This document shows, one piece after another, positions 1 to 5,620 of a DNA stretch of 43,343 bases; the first letter of the stretch is position 1, and every line of letters starts with the position of its first letter. Position numbers and translations under genes: made by a program. The notes under the pieces were generated by a model that saw nothing but the letters and a program-made list of their open reading frames with translations, was not told the DNA's origin and made no database searches. This DNA is from Phycisphaerae bacterium. Its GTDB lineage: Bacteria; Planctomycetota; Phycisphaerae; Sedimentisphaerales; UBA12454. The stretch covers positions 1 through 43,343 of the forward strand of contig JAPLMW010000027.1 in the NCBI GenBank assembly GCA_026386845.1, read 5' to 3'.

Positions 1-130
1 GGGTTTCCCCATTCGGAAATCCCGGGATTAACGGTTGCTTAACACCTGCCCCGGGCTTATCGCAGTTTGCCACGTCCTTCATCGCCTCTCGACGCCTAGA
101 CATCCACCATACACCCTTAGTAACTTGACC
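1..130 (-). rRNA. rrl: 23S ribosomal RNA, 5' end (partial)
   Basis: Read on the minus strand, the segment begins GGTCAAGTTACTAAGGGTGT and carries the conserved opening of 23S rRNA: the GGTGGATG block, the GGCGATGAAGGACGTG block and the GGGGAAACCC block at the window edge. The mature 5' end is placed near base 130 by alignment from memory to the usual GGTTAAG start. The rest of the gene lies left of the window. Upstream in the transcript are tRNA-Ala and tRNA-Ile, as in a normal 16S-23S spacer, but no 16S gene precedes them. Confidence 0.95.
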
Positions 131-280
131 ATATCAATCAAAGATTGATGTGGTACCGGTTTGGATTATATTTTTAGACGCTATAAAATGTATTGTTGTG
201 TATCATCCTACTTCGCCCAAAGGGCTTCGAAGGATTCAATACAACGTACACCTTCTTTAAGACATCTACACTATTTACTT

Positions 281-291
281 TTAAAAGAACA
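281..291 (-). promoter_or_regulatory. boxA-like antitermination site in the 23S spacer
   Basis: The minus strand reads TGTTCTTTTAA, close to the boxA sequence that usually stands upstream of 23S in rRNA operons. It lies between tRNA-Ala and the 23S 5' end. A second boxA-like site precedes tRNA-Ile (657-669), so the two-site layout of a complete rRNA operon is kept. Confidence 0.55.
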
Positions 292-333
292 GTCACTGGC
301 CGTTAGATTTTAACTTCCAGCTACTGAATTATG

Positions 334-372
334 CCCTTCGATTCGTTCGCTACGCGAACTCACTCAGGACAT
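334..372. repeat. Copy of a TTCGA...CTCAGGAC repeat inside the rRNA spacer
   Basis: This segment of the tRNA-Ala/23S spacer begins CCCTTCGATTCG, contains the small palindrome GTTCGC/GCGAAC (345-350, 354-359) and ends ACTCAGGACAT. The TTCGA/TCGACT start and the CTCAGGAC end recur at 1318-1364 and 13257-13279, and the start alone at 1607-1624. It is a dispersed intergenic repeat of unknown function that has entered the spacer. Confidence 0.5.
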
Positions 373-396
373 TAAATTTGCCCTTGGCAAATTCAA

Positions 397-469
397 TGGA
401 GATGACAGGGATCGAACCTGCAACCTCCGGCTTGCAAAGCCGGCGCTCTCCCAGTTGAGCTACATCCCC
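397..469 (-). tRNA. tRNA-Ala (anticodon TGC)
   Basis: On the minus strand the 73-nt sequence starts GGGGATGTAGCTC and folds as a full cloverleaf. The anticodon stem CCGGC/GCCGG encloses the loop TTTGCAA, giving anticodon TGC (complement at 434-436). The T arm contains GGTTCGATCCC, and no CCA is encoded. It lies between tRNA-Ile and 23S, the classical position for this tRNA in bacterial rRNA spacers. Confidence 0.97.
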
Positions 470-520
470 GAGCCGATGCTAAATCTCAAATCTCAAATTT
501 GAAATCTCAAATTACTTTAG

Positions 521-594
521 TGGGCCCGGGAAGAGTCGAACTTCCGACCTTGCGCTTATCAGGCGCACGCTCTAACCAACTGAGCTACGAGCCC
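521..594 (-). tRNA. tRNA-Ile (anticodon GAT)
   Basis: On the minus strand the 74-nt sequence starts GGGCTCGTAGCTCAG and ends in the acceptor strand complement plus A. The anticodon loop CTGATAA lies between GCGC stems and gives anticodon GAT (complement at 558-560). It is the first gene of the Ile-Ala-23S transcript. In a linked operon it would follow 16S; here only a leader with promoters and boxA precedes it. Confidence 0.97.
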
Positions 595-656
595 AAAACC
601 GAAATAATGGTTTTGTAAAAGCCGTTGTTCGGACTCAATTGAACCATATAAAAAAC

Positions 657-669
657 TTTTCAAAGAACA
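657..669 (-). promoter_or_regulatory. boxA-like antitermination site upstream of tRNA-Ile
   Basis: The minus strand reads TGTTCTTTGAAAA, a very typical boxA of rRNA leaders. It sits about 60 nt before tRNA-Ile and after the two promoters. In most bacteria this site lies upstream of 16S, so its presence here suggests that the leader once served, or was copied from, a complete operon. Confidence 0.6.
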
Positions 670-709
670 AAAAAGAGCCCGTCTTCGTTACTACTTCGAC
701 GAGGCAGGC

Positions 710-743
710 AAAAAAATATCGCTGCCTTCAACTGACAGCGACA
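710..743 (-). terminator. Terminator-like hairpin in the rRNA leader
   Basis: On the minus strand TGTCGCTG pairs with CAGCGATA over an 11-nt loop, and seven consecutive T follow at once. One pair is a G-U wobble only in the minus-strand RNA, so the hairpin favours that strand. It lies only about 10 nt after the predicted start from the proximal promoter and before boxA. It could be an attenuator, or the end of a short transcript from the distal promoter. Confidence 0.5.
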
Positions 744-760
744 TTTATTACAGACGCGAA

Positions 761-789
761 ATAATAGTCAGTTACTGATAAGCAGTCAA
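761..789 (-). promoter_or_regulatory. Proximal sigma70-type promoter of the tRNA-Ile/Ala/23S unit
   Basis: On the minus strand, TTGACT (784-789) and TATTAT (761-766) are separated by exactly 17 nt. Transcription would begin near base 754 and run through tRNA-Ile, tRNA-Ala and 23S. Confidence 0.65.
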
Positions 790-920
790 GGACAAAAATT
801 AACGATATTTACAATTTCTCGCAATTCTTCTCCAAATATCATCTTCCAACCCCATTCCGCCATCGCTTAAGCTCTGGCAGATAAATGTAATGAGATTTCC
901 AACCACATTACAGCCTAATC

Positions 921-949
921 AATATATATACGAGGGAAATTATAGTCAA
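921..949 (-). promoter_or_regulatory. Distal sigma70-type promoter of the tRNA-Ile/Ala/23S unit
   Basis: On the minus strand, TTGACT (944-949) and TATATT (921-926) are separated by 17 nt. It lies 160 bp upstream of the proximal promoter with the same -35 hexamer. The tandem arrangement is typical of rRNA operons and argues that the unit starts here rather than continuing from a 16S gene. Confidence 0.6.
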
Positions 950-1169
950 GAGGATAATTTAAAAAAGAATACAGAACTCAGAACCCAGAAAACAGAATTG
1001 AGGATATAGAATGTATGGTTTTAAAACAGGGGATAAAAGGATGTAAGGAAGCAAGGAAGTAAGGAAAAAGAACGTTGAACATTCAACATCGAATTACTTA
1101 TAGTTTACAGTTAACGGCTTACAGTTTACAGAAGAAGTGAACAGTGGACAGGGGAAATGGAGGGAATTG

Positions 1170-1273
1170 CCCCCACACCAATTTGCATTGCGGAAGCAAA
1201 ATTCTCGATAGAGTCAAAAACTGCTTAGGCTGGTTTTTAAAATGTTCAACAATAGTGCAAATTGGTAAGGGGG
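1170..1273 (+). repeat. Inverted-repeat element, degraded copy 1
   Basis: It starts CCCCCACACCAATTTG and ends CAAATTGGTAAGGGGG, so its ends are inverted repeats, with two changes in the right end. The interior matches the copy at 10918-11029 over most of its length, including AGTCAAAAACTG, TTAGGC and AATGTTCAAC. No coding capacity is visible. It could be a MITE-like non-autonomous element or a mobile RNA-structure repeat. The nearest downstream gene is about 400 bp away, unlike the copy before trpS. Confidence 0.75.
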
Positions 1274-1317
1274 TATAGTTGAGTTCTTAATTGAAAATTT
1301 AAGATTGAAGATTGAAT

Positions 1318-1364
1318 CCTTCGACTTGGTTCGACAAGCTCACCACAAGCCGCTCAGGACAAGG
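1318..1364. repeat. Copy of the TCGACT...CTCAGGAC repeat
   Basis: The segment starts CCTTCGACTTGG, contains the nested piece TTCGACAAGCTCACC and ends GCTCAGGACAAGG. It shares its start and end with repeats at 334-372 and 13257-13279. Similar sequences are scattered between genes of many bacteria; no function is assigned. Confidence 0.5.
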
Positions 1365-1513
1365 AATGAAAATTTGAGGAATCCGTCAAAGGCGGAGAGA
1401 AGAGAACAGTGAGCATGGGAACAAAAGAAGTTAATTTGGCTACTAAATATCAGATTGAAAAGCCTTAAAATTTGGTTAAAGACAGCGGAAATGAATATTT
1501 TTTGAGATTTTGT

Positions 1514-1541
1514 TTGATTTTTATTAAAAATATGGTAAAAT
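1514..1541 (+). promoter_or_regulatory. Putative promoter of the AP2/HNH gene
   Basis: TTGATT (1514-1519) and TAAAAT (1536-1541) are 16 nt apart. The predicted start near 1548 gives a leader of about 120 nt that contains the hairpin at 1597-1645. Confidence 0.45.
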
Positions 1542-1596
1542 ACGCATAAAATTAAGTGAAAAGTGAACAGTAGATAGAAAAAGTAAAAAGGTAAAA

Positions 1597-1645
1597 CGCC
1601 GCCGTGCCCCTCGACTTCGCTCGGGCTAAACCGGCGGCGGCTAAA
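1597..1645 (+). repeat. CTAAA-tagged hairpin, nested pair
   Basis: Arms CGCCGCCG at 1597-1604 and CGGCGGCG at 1632-1639 are perfect complements and are followed by GCTAAAC. The loop contains a second GC-rich pair, CCC...GGG, itself followed by CTAAA, plus the piece CCTCGACTTCGCTCGGG of another repeat family. It belongs to the hairpin family described under findings. Confidence 0.7.
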
Positions 1646-1668
1646 CAAATTTTTACGGGAAATAAAAA

Positions 1669-2286
1669 ATGTATCACAATGTTAATGTCAAAATCTATGT
1701 TCCAAACCTTATAGAAAAATTAGGGGTTGCAATTTTACTTTGGTTTAGAAAAATAAAATTCGGGTTTCCATTCAGAAAAATAAAACTTACACAGGGGAAA
1801 TTCGCAATAATTGACCCGGAAGACTTCGAGAAACTTAATCAATTCAAATGGTGCGCGGCAAAAGATTACGATACCTTCTACGCTATCAGATTTGCACGAA
1901 CAGCAAATAACAAAAAAACCACAGTGAAAATGCATAGACAAATTATGAACGCAAAAAGAACAGATATCGTTGACCATAAAAACCGTGATGGATTAGATAA
2001 CAGAAAACGCAACCTTAGTATCGTTACAACATCACAAAATAACGCAAACAGCAAAAGAGGTATGAATTACGGCAGCAGCAAATACAAAGGAGTCTGCCGA
2101 GATAAAAAGTGCGGCAAATGGAGGGCAGGAATAAGCTATCAGGGAAAACATATACACTTAGGAATGTTCGATGATGAAATAGAGGCGGCAAAGGCTTACG
2201 ATGAAGCGGCGAAAAGATATCATGGGGAATATGCGGTGGTGAATTTTGAAGAGGATAGAATCGCCGCCCCGAGTGGCGGCGGCTAA
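1669..2286 (+). CDS. AP2/HNH-type endonuclease-like protein
   Basis: This 205-residue protein combines an HNH nuclease region (about residues 45-125) with a C-terminal AP2-type DNA-binding domain (about 138-193). The nuclease shows VDHKNRDGLDNRKRNL at 101-116, the usual DH...N...N core of this family. The AP2 domain has the SKYKGV...WRA...HLGMF...AAKAYDEAA pattern ending near VNF. Free-standing proteins of this build are relatives of homing endonucleases and are often multicopy in planctomycetes. The first ~35 residues are not typical of the family and the ribosome-binding site is weak, so a later start is possible. The last residues (AAPSGGG) and the stop codon are encoded by a CTAAA-tagged hairpin, so the native C-terminus was probably replaced or extended by repeat insertion. 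Target and activity are unknown. Confidence 0.85.
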   Translation: MYHNVNVKIYVPNLIEKLGVAILLWFRKIKFGFPFRKIKLTQGKFAIIDPEDFEKLNQFKWCAAKDYDTFYAIRFARTANNKKTTVKMHRQIMNAKRTDIVDHKNRDGLDNRKRNLSIVTTSQNNANSKRGMNYGSSKYKGVCRDKKCGKWRAGISYQGKHIHLGMFDDEIEAAKAYDEAAKRYHGEYAVVNFEEDRIAAPSGGG

Positions 2287-2287
2287 A
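2262..2287 (+). repeat. CTAAA-tagged hairpin overlapping a gene end
   Basis: CGCCGCC (2262-2268) pairs with GGCGGCG (2275-2281), followed by GGCTAAAT. The TAA of the CTAAA tag is the stop codon of the AP2/HNH gene. Confidence 0.75.
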
Positions 2288-2298
2288 TAAAAGACGAA

Positions 2299-2326
2299 CC
2301 CCCAACATAAAGTTGGGGGCTTTAGG
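2299..2326 (+). repeat. Hairpin with CTTTAGG tail, terminator-like
   Basis: CCCCCAAC (2299-2306) pairs with GTTGGGGG (2312-2319) over a 5-nt loop, then CTTTAGGATTTT follows. It sits directly after the AP2/HNH gene and could end its transcript, though the T-run is weak. Confidence 0.6.
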
Positions 2327-2337
2327 ATTTTAACGAA

Positions 2338-2362
2338 CTCCCGAATAAATTCGGGGGCTAAA
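2338..2362 (+). repeat. CTAAA-tagged hairpin
   Basis: CTCCCGAA (2338-2345) pairs with TTCGGGGG (2350-2357) over a 4-nt loop with one wobble pair, followed by CTAAAT. It is the third family member in tandem after the AP2/HNH gene. Confidence 0.7.
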
Positions 2363-2401
2363 TAATACGGGGCAGGCGGCCAGCGGGATGTAAATTAATG
2401 G

Positions 2402-2430
2402 TTGAGATTTTGAATTGATGAGGTTAAAAT
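2402..2430 (+). promoter_or_regulatory. Putative promoter of the PaaK-ACT operon
   Basis: TTGAGA (2402-2407) and TAAAAT (2425-2430) are 17 nt apart, about 58 nt upstream of the ATG at 2488. No other hexamer pair of similar quality was seen in this intergenic stretch. Confidence 0.5.
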
Positions 2431-2487
2431 ATGAGACCTGTATTTTTAATCCAAATAAAATGACAGAGAATAAAAAGGCACAAAATT

Positions 2488-3789
2488 ATGATATGGAATG
2501 AGAAATTTGAGTGTATGCCGGCAGGGGAATTGAAACAACTACAGGGCGAAAGGCTTAAAAAACTCCTGCCATATATCTATAACAACTGCAAAGCCTATAA
2601 AGATAAACTCGATAAGGCTGGGATTAAGCCGGATGCAATCCGTTCAATCGATGACATAAAGAAACTGCCTTTCACGACTAAAGTCGATATGCGGGATAAC
2701 TATCCTTATGGTCTTTTCTGCACGGACCAGAAAAATGTTGTCGAAATTCACGTATCGAGCGGGACAACGGGCAATCCAACGCTTGTGGGATATACGCGCG
2801 ACGATATAAAATTATGGTCTGAAGTAATGGCCCGCTCGATAGCCTGCGCGGGAGCCGAGCCGAGCGATACCATTCAAATCGCTTACGGATACGGATTGTT
2901 TACCGGAGGATTAGGCTTTCATTACGGCGCACTTGAAATGGGACTGAGAATTATTCCGGTGTCAGCAGGGCAGACAAGCCGACAGCTTAAAATTATGCAG
3001 GATTTTGCGCCGAAGATTCTGGGCTGCACACCGAGCTACGCGCTGTATATGGCAGAAGAGGCGCGTGAAATGGGCATCGACCCGAAAAAAGGCAACTGGA
3101 AAATCGGGATATTCGGAGCTGAGCCGTGGAGCGAACAGATGAGAACGGAAATCGAACAGACGTGGAATATGCTTGCGACGGATGTTTACGGGCTCTCGGA
3201 AATAATCGGGCCGGGAGTTGCGCAGGAATGTCCGAATAAAATCGGACTGCATATCTACAGCGATGTTTTTTATCCTGAGATAATCAATCCGAATACGGGC
3301 GAGCCTGTTAAAGAGGGCGAAGACGGCGAACTGGTTATAACCACGCTGACGAAACAGGCGATACCGTTTATCAGATACCGGACGCGCGATATTGTGAGTA
3401 TAAACCACGAGAAATGCAAATGCGGGAGGACAAGCCCGCGAATCAGCAAAATAAGAGGCAGGACGGACGATATGATTATCGTTCGAGGCATAAACGTGTT
3501 TCCATCGCAAATCGAGCACGTCCTGCTGGGTATCGAGGGAACCGAGCCGTATTACCAGATTGTCGTTGACAGGCAAAAACATCAGCTCGACGAGGTTGAG
3601 GTTCTTGTCGAGGTCAACAGCAAGATGTTTTCCGACGAGGTTAAACAGTTGGAACACCTGCGGGCGAAAATCAAAAAAGAAATTGAATCGGTGCTATCCA
3701 TCGGCGTAAAAGTTACGCTTGTCGAGCCCAAGACAATCGAAAGAAGTATGGGCAAAGCAAAAAGAGTTATAGATAAACGACAAATGTAA
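2488..3789 (+). CDS. paaK: Phenylacetate-CoA ligase family protein
   Basis: This 433-residue member of the adenylate-forming family has the length usual for PaaK. These cytoplasmic enzymes activate an aryl acid with ATP and transfer it to CoA. Visible motifs are the phosphate-binding loop SSGTTGNP (from residue 90), the YGLSEIIGPG segment, the RYRTRDI motif, and the hinge/C-terminal lysine region ending SMGKAKRVIDKR. A Cys-rich stretch (CKCGRTSPR) precedes the C-terminal domain, as in other PaaK. It stands 11 nt before an ACT-domain gene, a pairing often seen in anaerobes and archaea. There it is thought to serve aryl-acid salvage, such as indolepyruvate or phenylpyruvate breakdown products, rather than aerobic phenylacetate degradation. 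No paa oxygenase genes are nearby, so the exact substrate is unknown. Confidence 0.92.
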   Translation: MIWNEKFECMPAGELKQLQGERLKKLLPYIYNNCKAYKDKLDKAGIKPDAIRSIDDIKKLPFTTKVDMRDNYPYGLFCTDQKNVVEIHVSSGTTGNPTLVGYTRDDIKLWSEVMARSIACAGAEPSDTIQIAYGYGLFTGGLGFHYGALEMGLRIIPVSAGQTSRQLKIMQDFAPKILGCTPSYALYMAEEAREMGIDPKKGNWKIGIFGAEPWSEQMRTEIEQTWNMLATDVYGLSEIIGPGVAQECPNKIGLHIYSDVFYPEIINPNTGEPVKEGEDGELVITTLTKQAIPFIRYRTRDIVSINHEKCKCGRTSPRISKIRGRTDDMIIVRGINVFPSQIEHVLLGIEGTEPYYQIVVDRQKHQLDEVEVLVEVNSKMFSDEVKQLEHLRAKIKKEIESVLSIGVKVTLVEPKTIERSMGKAKRVIDKRQM

Positions 3790-3800
3790 GGGATTGAAAA

Positions 3801-4232
3801 ATGAAGATAAAACAGATTTCCATATTTCTGCAAAATAAGAAAGGCAGACTCTACGATGTGTGCGCAGTATTGGGGAAAAACAATATCAACATCCGTGCGC
3901 TTAACGTCGCGGAAACCGAAGCCTTCGGCGTGCTGCGAATTGTCGTAAACAAGCCGGACGAGGCGGTCAAGGCGCTGGGCGAGGCGAACTTCGTCGCAAA
4001 TATCACGGATGTCGTCGCTGTTGAAGTGCCGGACAGGCCGGGGGGACTTGCGGAAATACTGAAAGTTCTGGCCGACGAGGATGTGAACGTCGAGTATATG
4101 TACGGATTCGTTGAAAAAGCAACCGACGAGGCGCTGATGGTGTTCCGATTCGATAATCCCGACAAGGCGACGGAGATACTTAAAAAACATAATATCAAAA
4201 TCGCAAGCGAAAAAGAAATTAAAGAACTGTAA
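3801..4232 (+). CDS. Tandem ACT-domain protein
   Basis: A 143-residue protein made of two ACT domains, about residues 1-68 and 70-143. ACT domains are small beta-alpha-beta-beta-alpha-beta units that usually bind amino acids and regulate metabolic enzymes. The segments KKGRLYDVCAVLGKNNINI and RPGGLAEILKVLADEDVNV are the characteristic Gly-Leu helix starts of the two copies. No catalytic domain is attached. It follows the phenylacetate-CoA ligase by 11 nt with GGGATTGAAAA before the ATG and is very likely cotranscribed. A role as amino-acid sensor or stabiliser of the ligase is inferred from context only. A strong terminator follows. Confidence 0.9.
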   Translation: MKIKQISIFLQNKKGRLYDVCAVLGKNNINIRALNVAETEAFGVLRIVVNKPDEAVKALGEANFVANITDVVAVEVPDRPGGLAEILKVLADEDVNVEYMYGFVEKATDEALMVFRFDNPDKATEILKKHNIKIASEKEIKEL

Positions 4233-4262
4233 AATAGGGTATAGGGTTTAGGGTATAGATAA

Positions 4263-4302
4263 AAAAATGCCGCATCTGAAGTTTTTCAGGTGCGGCATTT
4301 TT
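4263..4302. terminator. Bidirectional Rho-independent terminator
   Basis: An 18-bp stem (4263-4280 with 4285-4302) with a GTTT loop has A-rich and T-rich flanks on both sides. It can stop the PaaK-ACT transcript on the plus strand and the aldo/keto reductase operon arriving from the minus strand. Confidence 0.9.
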
Positions 4303-4316
4303 GTTTTTACAATATT

Positions 4317-5558
4317 TTACGCAAGGAGTTTTTGAGCTTCTTTAATCAGGGAGCCGATAGGCATTCTGTTTGGGCAGAGTTTTTCGGCAAGGCGATAATC
4401 AAAACTGCCGATGGGGGCACTGACGCGAGAAGCGACATCAGAGAAAACCTGCTTTGCAAGAGGCGTATCGCCATATTTGCGATGATACATTAAAGACCTC
4501 ATCACATCATTGACATACGGCATCTGCGGAACCGCGGCGGAGCAGATATTAGCGCAGCCGGCACAATAACCGCTGCAAGTCTGCTTTGCGTAACTGTTCA
4601 TAAAATCCAAATCGCTTCGGCTTAATTCGGTTTTGTCGAGGACGGCGGCGACGTTCGATGTGAGAGTCGCAACATTTTTCATACCGACACAGGCTGAACA
4701 TATACGCTCATCCTGAAGGACAACTTTTATTTTGGCCTGGCCTTCCGAAAAGCCTTTCTGGATGAAATAATTGCCAAGAGAATTGCTGTCCCCGGTGTCC
4801 GATTTGAGGGCCTGAGTTTTCATCGCAATTAAAGCGATGCCGGCTTTGCTGCAGGCGTCAACGGCGGCAACGAGATTGGCGTCCTTCATCAACTGATAAT
4901 TATAGCTGGTCATTATGGCGTCAATCCAGTCGAGCTTGGCAGCGGCTGCCAGACAATCGGCCATATTTGAATGCGTGCTAAAGCCAAAATACTTTATGAG
5001 GCCTTTGGCCTTTGCGTCGGCGGCCCATTGCTTAAGCTCGTCTGTCAGACCCGCGGGGCTGCTTAAGGCGTGAACGCCGTAATACAAATCAACGTAGCTT
5101 GTGTTCATTCTTTTAAGAGAAGCCTGGAGGCAGGCGGTGCGTGAGGCGGCGTCTTTTGCGCCAGATGCCTTTGTAACTATGAAAATGTCCTTGCGGCGCT
5201 GGGGATTTTGGGCGAGAAACTGACCGATGCCTATTTCACTGTTTCCGCCGGCATAACCGTAGGCGGTGTCCCAGTAATTAACGCCCCATTGCAGGGTTTT
5301 GTGCAGCATTATCTGGTTGGCAACGATGTCAAACATCGCGCCGAAAGACAAAATAGGGACAGGGATTTTAGCGCGGCCGAGAAGACGGGTGGGAACCTGC
5401 GAATAGGTTTCCTTTTTCTCAACAGGTTTATTCGGTTCGGCGGGTTTGTTGGCGTCTATCACGGCAGCTAAAACGGAGCCTGACGCGATTGCAGAAGCAA
5501 TGCCGGTGCCGGCGGCGGTTTTCAAAAATTCACGTCTGTTTATCGGTTTACTTTCCAT
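4317..5558 (-). CDS. Tat-exported aldo/keto reductase with C-terminal Cys cluster
   Basis: This 413-residue protein starts with a twin-arginine signal (RREFLK, arginines 8-9, then an Ala/Gly-rich hydrophobic stretch). It is therefore predicted to act outside the cytoplasmic membrane with a folded cofactor. The aldo/keto reductase barrel (about 55-290) shows WDTAYGYAGG, VTKASG and the YGVH segment, which carry the Asp/Tyr/Lys/His catalytic set of the family. Beyond the barrel lies a Cys cluster, C328-x3-C332-x2-C335-x3-C339, resembling an iron-sulfur ligand set of COG1453-like reductases. The start is supported by AGGAGGT seven bases upstream of the ATG. It is the last gene of the five-gene minus-strand operon, 62 nt behind a polyferredoxin that might supply electrons. 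A Tat-exported aldo/keto reductase raises the question of the reductant, because NADPH is absent outside the cytoplasm. Substrate unknown. Confidence 0.9.
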   Translation of the reverse strand: MESKPINRREFLKTAAGTGIASAIASGSVLAAVIDANKPAEPNKPVEKKETYSQVPTRLLGRAKIPVPILSFGAMFDIVANQIMLHKTLQWGVNYWDTAYGYAGGNSEIGIGQFLAQNPQRRKDIFIVTKASGAKDAASRTACLQASLKRMNTSYVDLYYGVHALSSPAGLTDELKQWAADAKAKGLIKYFGFSTHSNMADCLAAAAKLDWIDAIMTSYNYQLMKDANLVAAVDACSKAGIALIAMKTQALKSDTGDSNSLGNYFIQKGFSEGQAKIKVVLQDERICSACVGMKNVATLTSNVAAVLDKTELSRSDLDFMNSYAKQTCSGYCAGCANICSAAVPQMPYVNDVMRSLMYHRKYGDTPLAKQVFSDVASRVSAPIGSFDYRLAEKLCPNRMPIGSLIKEAQKLLA

Positions 5559-5620
5559 TGTCTGACCTCCTAAAATAACATTGCCATAATTTTAACAAAT
5601 ATAAATTACAAATAAAGACC

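Larger units (their letters stand above)
950..1513. other. Non-coding, repeat-littered stretch
   Basis: No convincing gene is visible on either strand. The stretch holds low-complexity text such as repeated (GGAAGTAA)-like units at 1041-1069, one degraded copy of the inverted-repeat element (1170-1273) and one TTCGAC...CTCAGGAC repeat (1318-1364). A minus-strand open frame at 1340-1648 shows no recognisable domain and runs through repeats, so it was not called. Confidence 0.6.

Noticed and set aside
820-880. Minus-strand 25-codon frame (MAEWGWKMIFGEEL...) in the rRNA leader
   Set aside because: No ribosome-binding site, lies in a promoter/leader region, and chance frames of this size are common.
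1340-1648. Minus-strand open frame of 102 codons
   Set aside because: Runs through two repeats and the promoter of the AP2/HNH gene; Phe/Ser-rich translation of AT-rich DNA with no domain.
2262-2362. CRISPR-like array from three tandem hairpins
   Set aside because: Stem sequences differ, spacing is irregular, there are no spacers of constant length and no cas genes.
600-2480. 16S rRNA upstream of the tRNA-Ile/Ala/23S unit
   Set aside because: No conserved 16S segment, including the anti-Shine-Dalgarno 3' end, was found on either strand in this interval.
2962-3657. 231-codon frame antisense to the phenylacetate-CoA ligase
   Set aside because: Shadow of a well-conserved gene; no start signal and no recognisable domain.
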